15,325 bases of DNA from an uncultured Blastocatellia bacterium (GTDB lineage Bacteria > Acidobacteriota > Blastocatellia > Pyrinomonadales > Pyrinomonadaceae): positions 1-15,325 of the forward strand of contig CAMLLD010000108.1 in the NCBI GenBank assembly GCA_946480785.1, given 5' to 3'. Position numbers and translations under genes: made by a program. A model generated the notes under the pieces. The model made no database searches. It was given only the letters and a program-made list of their open reading frames with translations, and was not told the origin of the DNA. This document shows, piece by piece, positions 1-7,712 of this stretch; within the stretch, counting starts at the first letter, position 1, and the number at the start of each line of letters is the position of its first letter.

Positions 1-17
1 TTATAGAGAGGGGACCC

Positions 18-3000
18 TCATGTCCAGGGCTGGGTCCCGGCCGTGGGCGACCGACGCGCAGCGGTTAGCGTTCCCGTCGTGACGACGGTGCCCTCGGCCG
101 ACTCCGCGACCGGCGCGTAGCCGTCGGGGTCGACATTGGTTCCGGTGCGGCTGTAGTGAAACCCGCTCTGCGCGCGAAAGATGCCGCTCAATTGTATCTG
201 CCACGGCAGCTCATACAAGCCGTTGAGCTGTAAAGTGTGGGCCAAAGATAAATCGGATGGTCCCTTGTCGCGATCCGGACCGTAGACGAACGTGTTCGCT
301 TGTTGGACCAACCGGCCGTTGACTCTCGTGTATGGACCATTCGCGTTCGTCATCAACACGCCGTTCTCCACGCTCGAGACCGTCGGCGCGATGCCGATAA
401 AGCTGTCCGACGGCAGCGAGTTGATGCCGAGCTGATTGTCAGTCTCCCGAGCATAAGCGTAGTTTCCGTTCAGCAGGAAACGGCGGCTCATCCGCTTGCT
501 GAAACCGATAATCAACCCGTCGTAAGTGCCTTTGTACCAGGGACCGAACGTATTGATCGCGCCGGCCGTAAAGGGCGGCAGAAACGTGCGCGCGCCGGTG
601 CGTGAGACAAACGAAATGTTCGACTCTCTCACGCCAAGCAGGTTGTGCATCTTGCGATGATAGTAGTCCGCGGTGACGACCAGTTCTTTGCCGACTTCCT
701 GTTGCACACCGATGCTGAAACCATTCGTGAACGGCGTGGCGAAAGTGCTGTCGATATTCGTCGGCAGAATCTGCGCGGGAATCGCGGCGTGCGTCAGAGT
801 GCCGAACGGTCCCCAGAAAAAGAAGCCGGGCGCTTTGCCGACTGCGACGCTCGCGGCGTCTGCGTATTGCTGCGGCGTGAACCCCGAAAGTTGTTGAATG
901 TTCGAGATGTTGATTACGGCATTCGCGGGAATCAGCGCGTGTCCCGGCGCCACAACTTTGTTGAGACGATCGATGCCGATGAAGAGTTGTGGAACTCCGC
1001 CGGCCAGACTCGCCGGACACGCCACATTCCCCGCCGCGATCTGCGCGTCAGTCAGGTTCGGTGAAACGCAGAGTCCTCCCGGGAACAACGACGCATCGAT
1101 CGCGGCGACCGCTAGAGTCGGCACGCCGAAAAATCCACGCGGGAACGAGAACGGTTGGACCACGCGACGATCCGCGCCGCCGAAGAATGGCACGTCGCGC
1201 GTCAGGCCCAAACGATACTGATCGTAGAAGCGTCCGCCATGTCCGCGTACGACAGTCGTCGGCGTCGCCTGCCACGCAAAACCAACGCGCGGCGAAATGT
1301 TTTCTTTCTTCTGAAACGCGGAGTCGTAATCCCAGCGCATCCCGAGATTCAGCGTGAGGTTCTTGTGAAAACGCCAGTCGTCCTGCGCGAAGATCGCGTT
1401 GTAGTTGTTGCGCAGATGAATCTCGTTGGCTTGCGGCGTGAGTCCCCCCGCGGTGGTCACCGTGAAGAAACCCGAATTGATCGGACCAAACGTCGAAAAG
1501 TCATTCACCGTCGCGAAGAGCTGGAGATTCAGAAGCTGCGATTCGAGTCCGTCAACATGTGTTCGCAGAAAAGCCCAGCCGAACTTGATGTTGTGATCGC
1601 CGAAGAGCTTCGACGCATTCGCTGACAGCGACGTGTACTTCTGATCGAGAAACGACTCAGACGTGTTGTTGCCGAATTGGACCGAGCCCAGGTTGCCGAA
1701 GAGCGCTCCGGTGTTGTTCGAACTGAATACCTGGAACGTCGTGCCGACGCCCGCCTCGGGATGAGACGGCGCGGAGTTGGATCGATCGCCTCGATATCCG
1801 CCGCGCAACGTCAACACCCACGGATTCGCGCGATCGCCGAGCAGCACCGTATCGCCAAATCCGAGCAGCAAGCTGCGCTGGCTCGTGTCGTTGCGTCGCG
1901 ACGGCAAACTGTTAGCGTTTGAAAGCGGGAGAAATTCTTTGACGACGCCGTTCGTGTAATTCACTTCCTGAGAAAGCGTGTGGCGGCCAATCGGTTCTTC
2001 GAGTTTGAAGAAGCCGCGCGTGTCGCGCACCCGCGAAGGATTGTCGAACGGCGTTTCGAAGTCGCGGATGAGTTGGTCCACGGTGGCGTTGCCGGTTTTG
2101 GGGAAAGTGAAATTCAGAATGCGGTTCTCGTGAATCCGCTCGCCGGAACCGAAGAAGAAAACCTTGTCTTTGATGATTGGACCACCCAGCGCAAGGCTGT
2201 AATCGTATCGGTGTAGTGACGGAGCGTCTGTCTGCGTAGGATCCAACGAGTTTGACGAGTCGAAGGCATCGTTGCGAATAAACGCGGAGCCGACACCATG
2301 AAACGCATTATTGCCGCTGCGCGTGATGACGTTGACGATCGCGCCCGACGCCTGTCCGAACTCGGCTTTGTAACCCGCCGTAAGCACCTGAAATTCGGCG
2401 ATCGTCTCCTGATTGAATTGGGCCGCCGCGCCGCCATCGACGGTGTTTTTATTAGGCTGACCGTCAATCATAAAGTTGTTGTTTCCGGCGCGCTCGCCGA
2501 GCACCGGCGTGGAGTTATCGCTGCCGGCGTTGGCCTGGCGATTGATCACCGCGCCGGGCACGAGTTGCAAAAGATCGAGGTAGTTGCGGCCGTTAACGGG
2601 CATGTCCTGAATCTGTCGCGGTGTGACCGTACTGCCCGTCGCCGCAGTCGTGGGATCTATCAGCACCGTTTCAGCGGTGACGTTGATCTGCCCGGTGACG
2701 CTGCCGACTTCAAGCTGGATGTCGAGCGCGATCGTGCGGTTGATGGTCAGTTCAACATTCTGGATGGTGCTGTTCGCGAAGCCGCGCGCCGAAGCCGTGA
2801 TCGTGTAGTTTCCTGCCGGAAGGGCCGTAATCCGATAAAACCCTTCTTCGTTAGTCGTCGTGGTCCGTTCGATAGCCAGGGACGTTGAGGTCGCCTTGAC
2901 TTCGGCGCCGGGCAGCACGGCGCCGCTGGGGTCTTTCACTGTTCCTTCGATGTTAGAAGTGGTCTGGGCTAGTGCGGGCAACGAGCAAACGAGAGCAAAG

Positions 3001-3032
3001 CAGAAGGCGACAGCGATTCGTATGGTCCGCAT
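18..3032 (-). CDS. Oar-like TonB-dependent outer-membrane receptor, C-terminus probably truncated
   Basis: This is an outer-membrane beta-barrel transporter of the Oar/TonB-dependent type, expected to import a bulky ligand using TonB energy. The start is ATG at 3032: GGAGGT at 3040-3045 lies 7 nt upstream, whereas the longer GTG start at 3041 overlaps that Shine-Dalgarno site. Residues 1-22 form a signal peptide ending ALA|Q. Residues about 27-115 are a carboxypeptidase-regulatory-like (beta-sandwich) domain with the typical run GTVKDPSGAVLPGAEV. Residues about 118-240 are the plug (MPVNGRNY, NNNFMIDGQPN, AEFGQASGAIVNVITRSG), followed by the barrel. The 1004 residues are near the usual size, but the protein ends in QPWT rather than in a terminal beta-strand with a final Phe, and an alternative frame offers a better-looking LDMRV stretch (see findings). 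It is divergent from the peptidase/racemase operon. The ligand is unknown; a peptide or N-acyl amino acid is a guess from context. Confidence 0.9.
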   Translation of the reverse strand: MRTIRIAVAFCFALVCSLPALAQTTSNIEGTVKDPSGAVLPGAEVKATSTSLAIERTTTTNEEGFYRITALPAGNYTITASARGFANSTIQNVELTINRTIALDIQLEVGSVTGQINVTAETVLIDPTTAATGSTVTPRQIQDMPVNGRNYLDLLQLVPGAVINRQANAGSDNSTPVLGERAGNNNFMIDGQPNKNTVDGGAAAQFNQETIAEFQVLTAGYKAEFGQASGAIVNVITRSGNNAFHGVGSAFIRNDAFDSSNSLDPTQTDAPSLHRYDYSLALGGPIIKDKVFFFGSGERIHENRILNFTFPKTGNATVDQLIRDFETPFDNPSRVRDTRGFFKLEEPIGRHTLSQEVNYTNGVVKEFLPLSNANSLPSRRNDTSQRSLLLGFGDTVLLGDRANPWVLTLRGGYRGDRSNSAPSHPEAGVGTTFQVFSSNNTGALFGNLGSVQFGNNTSESFLDQKYTSLSANASKLFGDHNIKFGWAFLRTHVDGLESQLLNLQLFATVNDFSTFGPINSGFFTVTTAGGLTPQANEIHLRNNYNAIFAQDDWRFHKNLTLNLGMRWDYDSAFQKKENISPRVGFAWQATPTTVVRGHGGRFYDQYRLGLTRDVPFFGGADRRVVQPFSFPRGFFGVPTLAVAAIDASLFPGGLCVSPNLTDAQIAAGNVACPASLAGGVPQLFIGIDRLNKVVAPGHALIPANAVINISNIQQLSGFTPQQYADAASVAVGKAPGFFFWGPFGTLTHAAIPAQILPTNIDSTFATPFTNGFSIGVQQEVGKELVVTADYYHRKMHNLLGVRESNISFVSRTGARTFLPPFTAGAINTFGPWYKGTYDGLIIGFSKRMSRRFLLNGNYAYARETDNQLGINSLPSDSFIGIAPTVSSVENGVLMTNANGPYTRVNGRLVQQANTFVYGPDRDKGPSDLSLAHTLQLNGLYELPWQIQLSGIFRAQSGFHYSRTGTNVDPDGYAPVAESAEGTVVTTGTLTAARRSPTAGTQPWT

Positions 3033-3087
3033 TCTTCTCACCTCCGGTGAAATCGGGACTTGGGGTTATTGCCACTGCGTTCCGCTC

Positions 3088-3116
3088 TCTTTACTTCAAG
3101 TGCTGCAAAATGTCAA
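3088..3116 (-). promoter_or_regulatory. Predicted sigma70-type promoter of the TonB-dependent receptor gene
   Basis: On the minus strand a perfect -35 TTGACA (3116-3111) is followed after exactly 17 nt by TAAAGA (3093-3088), a 4/6 match to the -10 consensus. Transcription would start near 3081, leaving a leader of about 50 nt before the ATG at 3032. One copy of the AGTGCTGCA repeat sits inside the spacer and two more lie just upstream of the -35, so a repeat-binding protein could affect this promoter directly. Prediction from sequence only. Confidence 0.55.
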
Positions 3117-3135
3117 TAGTGCTGCAAGTGCTGCA
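3099..3135. repeat. Three direct copies of AGTGCTGCA in the divergent control region, candidate operator
   Basis: The nonamer AGTGCTGCA occurs at 3099-3107, 3118-3126 and 3127-3135, all in the same orientation; the last two are directly adjacent and the first lies 19 bp away, about two helical turns. The copies overlap the predicted receptor promoter and lie just upstream of the -35 of the divergent peptidase promoter. This arrangement resembles a shared operator for coordinated control, for instance by the RpiR-type regulator encoded in the operon, but the binding protein is not shown by the sequence. Confidence 0.5.
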
Positions 3136-3143
3136 CAAAGTTC

Positions 3144-3172
3144 TTGCTGGCGGAATTGTGATTTGTTATCTT
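3144..3172 (+). promoter_or_regulatory. Predicted promoter of the peptidase-racemase operon, probably giving a leaderless mRNA
   Basis: TTGCTG (3144-3149, 4/6 match to -35) is followed after 17 nt by TATCTT (3167-3172), which carries an extended -10 TGT directly in front. The expected start of transcription falls at about 3178-3181, on or next to the ATG at 3181. No Shine-Dalgarno sequence precedes that ATG, which agrees with leaderless translation. Confidence 0.5.
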
Positions 3173-3180
3173 GCCGCGCC

Positions 3181-4365
3181 ATGCAATCCGCGGCGCAAAT
3201 TCTTGAGGCTTCGGCGTTGGCGAGCATCCGCACGCTCGTCGAGGGCCGGCAGGAACACGCAGTGGAATTTATTCGCCGATTAGTTGAAATCGAATCTCCG
3301 TCCGGAGATGTGGATGGCAGCCGGGCGGTCAATCAACTCCTGGAAGACGCGCTACGCGCGATTCCTTCTGTTAGTCAGAGCGAGAGAATTCCGAGCCTCG
3401 CCTGCGGCGAGCACCTTCTTCTTCGTGCATTTTGCGAGGGAAAAACCAACGAACAGGCGACTTTGCTGCTCGGACACACGGATACGGTCCACCCGCGCGG
3501 CACATTGAGTTCGCAAAACGGCCTTCGCCTGGACGAGGATCGACTTTATGGTCCGGGCATCTTCGACATGAAAGCGTCGTGTGTGATCGCGGTCGAAGCA
3601 CTGCATGCGCTAACTGAGCTTTCCCTTGAGCCGCCCCGACCTGTAACCCTGCTGCTGACGTGTGATGAAGAGATTGGTAGTTCCACCGGCCGCGCTTTAG
3701 TCGAACAGGAAGCGCGACGCGCCGCCCAGGTTCTCGTACTCGAACCGCCGGCGCCCGGTGGCTGCGTGAAGACCGCCCGCAAAGGCGTCGGCGGCTGGAC
3801 GGTGTCGGCACACGGCATCGCGTCGCACGCGGGTTTGCATCCGGAACAAGGCGCCAGCGCGATCCTCGAGCTCGCGCGACAAACCGAACGGCTGCACTCG
3901 CTGAACAATCCGCAGCGCGGCACGAGCTTCAACGTCGGCGTGATTCGTGGCGGCACGCGACCGAACGTGATCGCCGCGCAAGCGGAAATGGAAGTGGACG
4001 TCAGGTTCGATACCGGAGACGAGGCGCGGCGAGTCGAAGACTTGATGGCCCACCTGCAACCATTCGACAAGCGCGTCGATCTCGCGACGACCGGCGGCAT
4101 TAACCGTGGCCCACTCGAGCGAACCGCCGCAGTCGTCAAACTCTTTCAGCACGCAAAGGAGTTGGCCGCGCAGCTCGGTTTCGAACTGGGCGAGCGCGCG
4201 GTGGGTGGAGCATCGGACGGCAACTTCGCCGCCGCGCTGAATGTGCCGGTGCTGGACGGCCTCGGAGTTGATGGTGACGGCGCGCACGCAGCGCACGAGC
4301 ACATCCGGCTGAGCGATCTCGCGCGCCGCACCACGCTACTCGCAAGCCTGATCGCGACGCTTTAG
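3181..4365 (+). CDS. M20-family zinc metallopeptidase / N-acyl-amino acid deacylase (carboxypeptidase G2-like)
   Basis: This is a cytoplasmic di-zinc hydrolase of the M20 clan (ArgE/DapE/carboxypeptidase G2), which removes a C-terminal amino acid or an N-acyl group. Of 394 residues, the metal ligands are visible in order: H99 and D101 in GHTDTV, bridging D129 in GPGIFDMK, catalytic E163 and metal-binding E164 in TCDEEIGS, E188 in VLEPP, and H372 in AHEH. The dimerisation (lid) domain lies at about 198-305, with the usual RGGTRPNVIAA segment. There is no secretion signal. The ATG at 3181 starts a normal-length protein; in-frame sequence upstream overlaps the control region and the receptor gene and is unlikely to be translated. 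It is the first gene of the run and sits directly before an N-succinylamino acid racemase-like gene. In Geobacillus such a racemase is paired with an M20 desuccinylase, so an N-acyl-L-amino acid deacylase role is plausible. Exact substrate unknown. Confidence 0.88.
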   Translation: MQSAAQILEASALASIRTLVEGRQEHAVEFIRRLVEIESPSGDVDGSRAVNQLLEDALRAIPSVSQSERIPSLACGEHLLLRAFCEGKTNEQATLLLGHTDTVHPRGTLSSQNGLRLDEDRLYGPGIFDMKASCVIAVEALHALTELSLEPPRPVTLLLTCDEEIGSSTGRALVEQEARRAAQVLVLEPPAPGGCVKTARKGVGGWTVSAHGIASHAGLHPEQGASAILELARQTERLHSLNNPQRGTSFNVGVIRGGTRPNVIAAQAEMEVDVRFDTGDEARRVEDLMAHLQPFDKRVDLATTGGINRGPLERTAAVVKLFQHAKELAAQLGFELGERAVGGASDGNFAAALNVPVLDGLGVDGDGAHAAHEHIRLSDLARRTTLLASLIATL

Positions 4366-4368
4366 TTC

Positions 4369-4394
4369 TACTCCGAGATACCTTTTGGAGTATC
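4369..4394 (+). promoter_or_regulatory. Intercistronic hairpin covering the racemase ribosome-binding site
   Basis: TACTCC (4369-4374) can pair with GGAGTA (4387-4392), a 6-bp stem with a 12-nt loop, and the 3' arm contains the only good Shine-Dalgarno sequence (TTGGAG, 4385-4390) of the following GTG start at 4399. A competing stem, GATAC (4377-4381) with GTATC (4390-4394), overlaps it. The RNA could therefore limit initiation of the racemase until ribosomes leaving the peptidase gene disrupt the stem. Pairing is seen by eye; stability was not calculated. Confidence 0.4.
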
Positions 4395-4398
4395 ACTC

Positions 4399-5526
4399 GT
4401 GAATCTAAACCTGGAACGTATCGAACTCCGCGAGATCGAATTACCTCTCAAATCCCCGTTCGAAACGAGCTTCGGCCGCACGACCCGACGACGTATCCTG
4501 ATCGTGCGAGTGTTCGATCGCGACGGCGCGACGGGCTACGGTGAATGCGTCGCCAGCGAGGGTCCATTTTTTAATCACGAAACCATCGATACGGCGTGGC
4601 TGATCACGACGCAGTACATCGCTCCGTTGCTCGCTGCAAAATCTTTCGCAAGCGCCGCGGAGGTGAACGACGTGCTCGCGCCGATTCGCGAGAATCGCAT
4701 GGCGAAGGCCGGTGTGGAAGCTGCGATCTGGGACCTCGAAGCAAAGCTGTTGGGCAAACCGTTGTGGCAACACGTCGGCGGCACGAGAGATGAAATCGCG
4801 TGCGGAGTTTCCATCGGCTTGCAGGCGTCGACAGAAGCACTGATTGAGAAAGTTCGAACCGAGCTCGAAAGCGGCTATCAACGCATCAAGATCAAGATCA
4901 AGCCGGGCAAAGACGTGAATCTGTTGCAAGCGGTGCGCAAAGAGTTTCCGGACATCACGCTTTCGGTCGACGCGAATTCCGCGTATCGACTCGAGACTGA
5001 CACGGCATTACTCAAGCAACTCGACGATTACGACCTGCTGATGATCGAGCAGCCGCTCACGCCGGGCGATCTGCTGGACCACAGCAAGTTGCAACGAGAA
5101 TTGCAGACCGCGCTTTGTCTCGATGAGTCGATCGTTTGTTTGGCTAACGCGCGTCACGCCCATGAGTTGGGCGCGTGTCGCATCATCAATATCAAACTCG
5201 GCCGCGTCGGTGGTTTCACGGAAGCGAAAGCGATTCAGGCGTTTGCCCAGGAGCACGACATGCCGGTATGGTGTGGCGGAATGCTTGAAAGCGGAATCGG
5301 ACGCGCGCACAATATCGCGCTATCAACACTGCCCGGCTTCACTTTACCCGGCGACGTTTCCGCCTCTGCTCGCTACTGGGAGGAGGACATCATCGAGCCA
5401 CCGGTGACTGTCAGCCGCGCGGGCACGATAAATGCGCCAACGGATGCAGGAATCGGCTTTGCAGTTAACGAAGATCGGATTGATGCCTTGACTGTTCGCA
5501 GAGAAACGATTTTCCTGTCCTCCTAA
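4399..5526 (+). CDS. Enolase-superfamily N-succinylamino acid racemase / o-succinylbenzoate synthase-type enzyme
   Basis: This enzyme abstracts the alpha-proton of a carboxylate through a Mg-stabilised enolate. Its 375 residues match the NSAR/OSBS subgroup: N-terminal capping domain with PLKSPFETSFG, then the barrel with the KxK pair K164/K166 in RIKIKIKPG, Mg ligands D191 (VDAN), E217 (MIEQPL) and D242 (LDES), the opposite lysine K266 (NIKLGRVGG), and the subgroup signature GGMLESGIGRAHN and TLPGDVSAS. All catalytic residues are present. The start is GTG with TTGGAG 8 nt upstream; the site lies within a possible hairpin. No other menaquinone gene is in the window and an M20 deacylase lies immediately upstream, so racemisation of N-acyl (for example N-succinyl) amino acids is more likely than o-succinylbenzoate synthesis. 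L-Ala-D/L-Glu-type dipeptide epimerase is a further alternative, but the family signatures favour NSAR/OSBS. Confidence 0.88.
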   Translation: MNLNLERIELREIELPLKSPFETSFGRTTRRRILIVRVFDRDGATGYGECVASEGPFFNHETIDTAWLITTQYIAPLLAAKSFASAAEVNDVLAPIRENRMAKAGVEAAIWDLEAKLLGKPLWQHVGGTRDEIACGVSIGLQASTEALIEKVRTELESGYQRIKIKIKPGKDVNLLQAVRKEFPDITLSVDANSAYRLETDTALLKQLDDYDLLMIEQPLTPGDLLDHSKLQRELQTALCLDESIVCLANARHAHELGACRIINIKLGRVGGFTEAKAIQAFAQEHDMPVWCGGMLESGIGRAHNIALSTLPGFTLPGDVSASARYWEEDIIEPPVTVSRAGTINAPTDAGIGFAVNEDRIDALTVRRETIFLSS

Positions 5527-5559
5527 ATCAGAGCTTGTAGCAAACAGGAGGTGTTCTAA

Positions 5560-6738
5560 TTGAAGATCGGTTCGACCACAGCCCCCGAGAGAACAAAGCC
5601 CGACATCAGGAAGATTACGCGACTCGTTCCGCGCGACGGGAATCTCGTGCAGGGACAATCGGAGTTGACGATCGATCCCGCGCTCGCACACGCGGCGAGC
5701 GAGGTGATCTCAGCCAGCCTTAATCACTACAGCCCGGCCGAAGGCGTCGACGAACTGCGAAAAGCAGTGGCGCAAAAGATCGCGCGGTTCAACGGCGTCG
5801 AGGTGGATCCGTTGGCCCAACCTCTCGAATTATTGATCACTCCCGGTGCGACCGGAGCCCTCGTGACTATCGCGCGCGCGTATCTCGGCGGCGCGTCTGC
5901 TCTCGTGTTTGAGCCTTACTATCCGTATCACCGGCGCATCCCCGATGAATTGGGCGGCCGCACAGAAGTTGTGCAACTGCACGGCCCGAATCTCGAACTC
6001 GATGCAGACGAACTGCGCGCTGTGTGTCGCCAATTAAAAGACCGCTCGTCATTTCCCTTGCGCGCCATCATCGCTTGCAGCCCTGCGAATCCGACCGGCA
6101 AGGTGTTCACCAAAGCCGAACTCGAAGCGATCGCGGCTGTGTGTCGGGATTACGATCTGCTGTGCATCGCTGACGAAGTTTACGAGCACTATGTGTTGCA
6201 GCCGCGAGAACACATTTCGATCGCGACGCTCGAAGGCATGCGCGAGCGCACGATCACCGTCAACTCTTTTTCAAAATCGTGGAACATCTCCGGCTGGCGA
6301 CTCGGCTACGTTTTCGGCGACGGGAAGTTGATCGCGAAACTCAACAACGCCAACAACGTCTTCTATGTGTGCTCGCCGACGCCGTTGCAACGCGCGCTCT
6401 CGGCAGTGTTGATGTCGGAGCTTGATTACTACAGCGACTTGCAAGCGCGCTTTGCGATCAAGCGCCGGTTTGCAAGCGAGGCGCTCGAAAGCGCCGGCTT
6501 TGAAGTGTACGACTCGGGCTCGGCGTTTTATGTATGGGCACGAATTCCGCACGACTATAAAGACGCGACGGAGCTCAATGAGTTACTGATTAGCAATGGA
6601 GTGGCCGGCGTTCCCGGCAGCGCCTTTGCCGATGACGATCAGTACGATCAGTTCATGCGCTTTTGTATCGCGCGCGAAGACAACGTGCTGGAGAGCGCCC
6701 TCTCCAAAATCAAGCGCACTCTGTCGCGCGCTGATTAG
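5560..6738 (+). CDS. Class I/II PLP-dependent aminotransferase
   Basis: This is a fold-type I aminotransferase that moves the amino group between an amino acid and a 2-oxo acid in the cytoplasm. Its 392 residues carry Y57 (NHYSPAEG), the NPTGK motif with N177, D205 and Y208 in IADEVYEHY (pyridine-N contact and PLP), the Schiff-base lysine K239 in SFSKSWNISGWRLGY, and the carboxylate-binding R367 in MRFCIAR. The start is TTG at 5560, chosen because AGGAGGTG (5546-5553) lies 6 nt upstream; this is the strongest ribosome-binding site of the run, so the rare start codon may be offset by it. A 33-bp gap separates it from the racemase gene, supporting one transcript. It probably transaminates the amino acid released by the M20 enzyme, or supplies a 2-oxo acid. 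The substrate cannot be read from the sequence. Confidence 0.88.
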   Translation: MKIGSTTAPERTKPDIRKITRLVPRDGNLVQGQSELTIDPALAHAASEVISASLNHYSPAEGVDELRKAVAQKIARFNGVEVDPLAQPLELLITPGATGALVTIARAYLGGASALVFEPYYPYHRRIPDELGGRTEVVQLHGPNLELDADELRAVCRQLKDRSSFPLRAIIACSPANPTGKVFTKAELEAIAAVCRDYDLLCIADEVYEHYVLQPREHISIATLEGMRERTITVNSFSKSWNISGWRLGYVFGDGKLIAKLNNANNVFYVCSPTPLQRALSAVLMSELDYYSDLQARFAIKRRFASEALESAGFEVYDSGSAFYVWARIPHDYKDATELNELLISNGVAGVPGSAFADDDQYDQFMRFCIAREDNVLESALSKIKRTLSRAD

Positions 6739-6761
6739 ACGTCAACGAACTCGGTTCAGGT

Positions 6762-7712
6762 ATGAAGCGCACCAACTCACGCAAAACGATCGAGTTAACG
6801 GAAAGCACGAATGGTCGCGACGGCACCGGCGCGCCCAGCGCCCTCGAGACACGATTTGCCGAAGCTCGCAATCAACTCAATCCGCGCCGCCAACGTTTGT
6901 TGCGGGCCATTCTCGACTCCGCGGAGGAGACGTGCTTTCTGTCTTCACGCGAGATGGCCAAGCGCTTTCACATCGACTCGACTACGATCCTGCGCACGAC
7001 GCAGGTGTTGGGTTATGCGACTTTCGCTGAGTTTGCGACCGACCTGCGCCAACATTTCATCTCGCGTATCACTCCATACACGGTGCTCAAAGCAGCGACG
7101 CGAGAGAAACGCAGCGTCGAAGATCACATCGAACATTCATTCGACAAAGCGTTGGAGAACCTCAATAGCGTGAAGTCTGATTTGGATCGGCAAGGCATTA
7201 TCAGTCTGGCGAAGTCGATCAAGAGCTCGCGTCGCGTGGTCGTGGTGGGACTCGATTTCGCCGCGTCACTGTCGTACTACCTGGCCTATGGTCTGTTGAC
7301 GCTGGGGTTTGATGCTGAAGCGCCGGTTGGCAGCGGCAATCTTCAGTACAAGGTCGAAGTCCTGACACCCAAAGACATGCTGATCGCGATTAGTTTTGGA
7401 CAGTGTCTCAGAGATACGGTTGATGCGGTATTGCGCGCGAAGAAACAGGGCGTTCCGACGTTTGGCATCACCGACAACAACACGTCACCCATCGCGCGTT
7501 ACTGCGATACTTATCTTTTGACGCCGGTCGTTAGCCCTTCATTTCTGGTTTCGTACGTTGCCCCCGTGGCGACGATCAGCGCCGTTCACGTCGCTTGCGC
7601 GCATATCGATCCGAAGCGTTCGCTGAATCGGCTGAGGCCGACGGATCGAGAGTACGCAGCGGGTCATCGCTGGTATCGCGAGCCGAGACGGTCCAACGGA
7701 GAGCCGGCGTGA
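6762..7712 (+). CDS. RpiR/MurR-family transcriptional regulator with SIS domain
   Basis: This 316-residue regulator has an RpiR-type helix-turn-helix at about residues 40-100 (LSSREMAKRFHIDSTTILRTTQVLGY) and a SIS ligand-sensing domain at about 145-285. The SIS domain lacks the usual phosphosugar Ser-x-Ser-Gly pattern: the corresponding stretches read VVGLDFAASLS and ISFGQCLRDTVD, so the effector may not be a sugar phosphate. The N-terminus has some 35 residues of polar extension and the C-terminal tail is basic. It lies 23 bp after the aminotransferase and overlaps the oxygenase gene by 4 bp (GTGA), so it is an internal member of the operon and most likely controls it, and possibly the divergent receptor, in response to a pathway intermediate. 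The ATG at 6762 has only a weak ribosome-binding site (CAGG); a later start within the polar extension is possible. Confidence 0.87.
   Translation: MKRTNSRKTIELTESTNGRDGTGAPSALETRFAEARNQLNPRRQRLLRAILDSAEETCFLSSREMAKRFHIDSTTILRTTQVLGYATFAEFATDLRQHFISRITPYTVLKAATREKRSVEDHIEHSFDKALENLNSVKSDLDRQGIISLAKSIKSSRRVVVVGLDFAASLSYYLAYGLLTLGFDAEAPVGSGNLQYKVEVLTPKDMLIAISFGQCLRDTVDAVLRAKKQGVPTFGITDNNTSPIARYCDTYLLTPVVSPSFLVSYVAPVATISAVHVACAHIDPKRSLNRLRPTDREYAAGHRWYREPRRSNGEPA

Noticed and set aside
439..1020. 193-codon minus-strand frame overlapping the receptor gene
   Set aside because: It is an out-of-frame reading of the barrel-coding sequence, rich in Arg and His, without a ribosome-binding site.
2298..2888. 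196-codon open frame on the + strand inside the receptor gene
   Set aside because: The opposite strand encodes a clear carboxypeptidase-regulatory and plug domain here; the + frame shows no recognisable protein.
3546..4302. Long antisense open frames opposite the M20 peptidase gene
   Set aside because: Their translations are Arg/Ala/Ser-rich with no domain, and they mirror the high-GC codon pattern of the well-conserved sense gene.
4399..5526. Assignment of the racemase as menC of menaquinone synthesis
   Set aside because: The family is shared, but no other men gene is nearby and the neighbouring M20 gene favours N-acyl amino acid racemase activity; menC cannot be fully excluded from sequence.
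7595..7708. Upstream ATG extension of the PhyH-type oxygenase
   Set aside because: It would lie inside the regulator gene, adds non-homologous residues, and the GTG at 7709 has a good ribosome-binding site and a typical 4-bp overlap.
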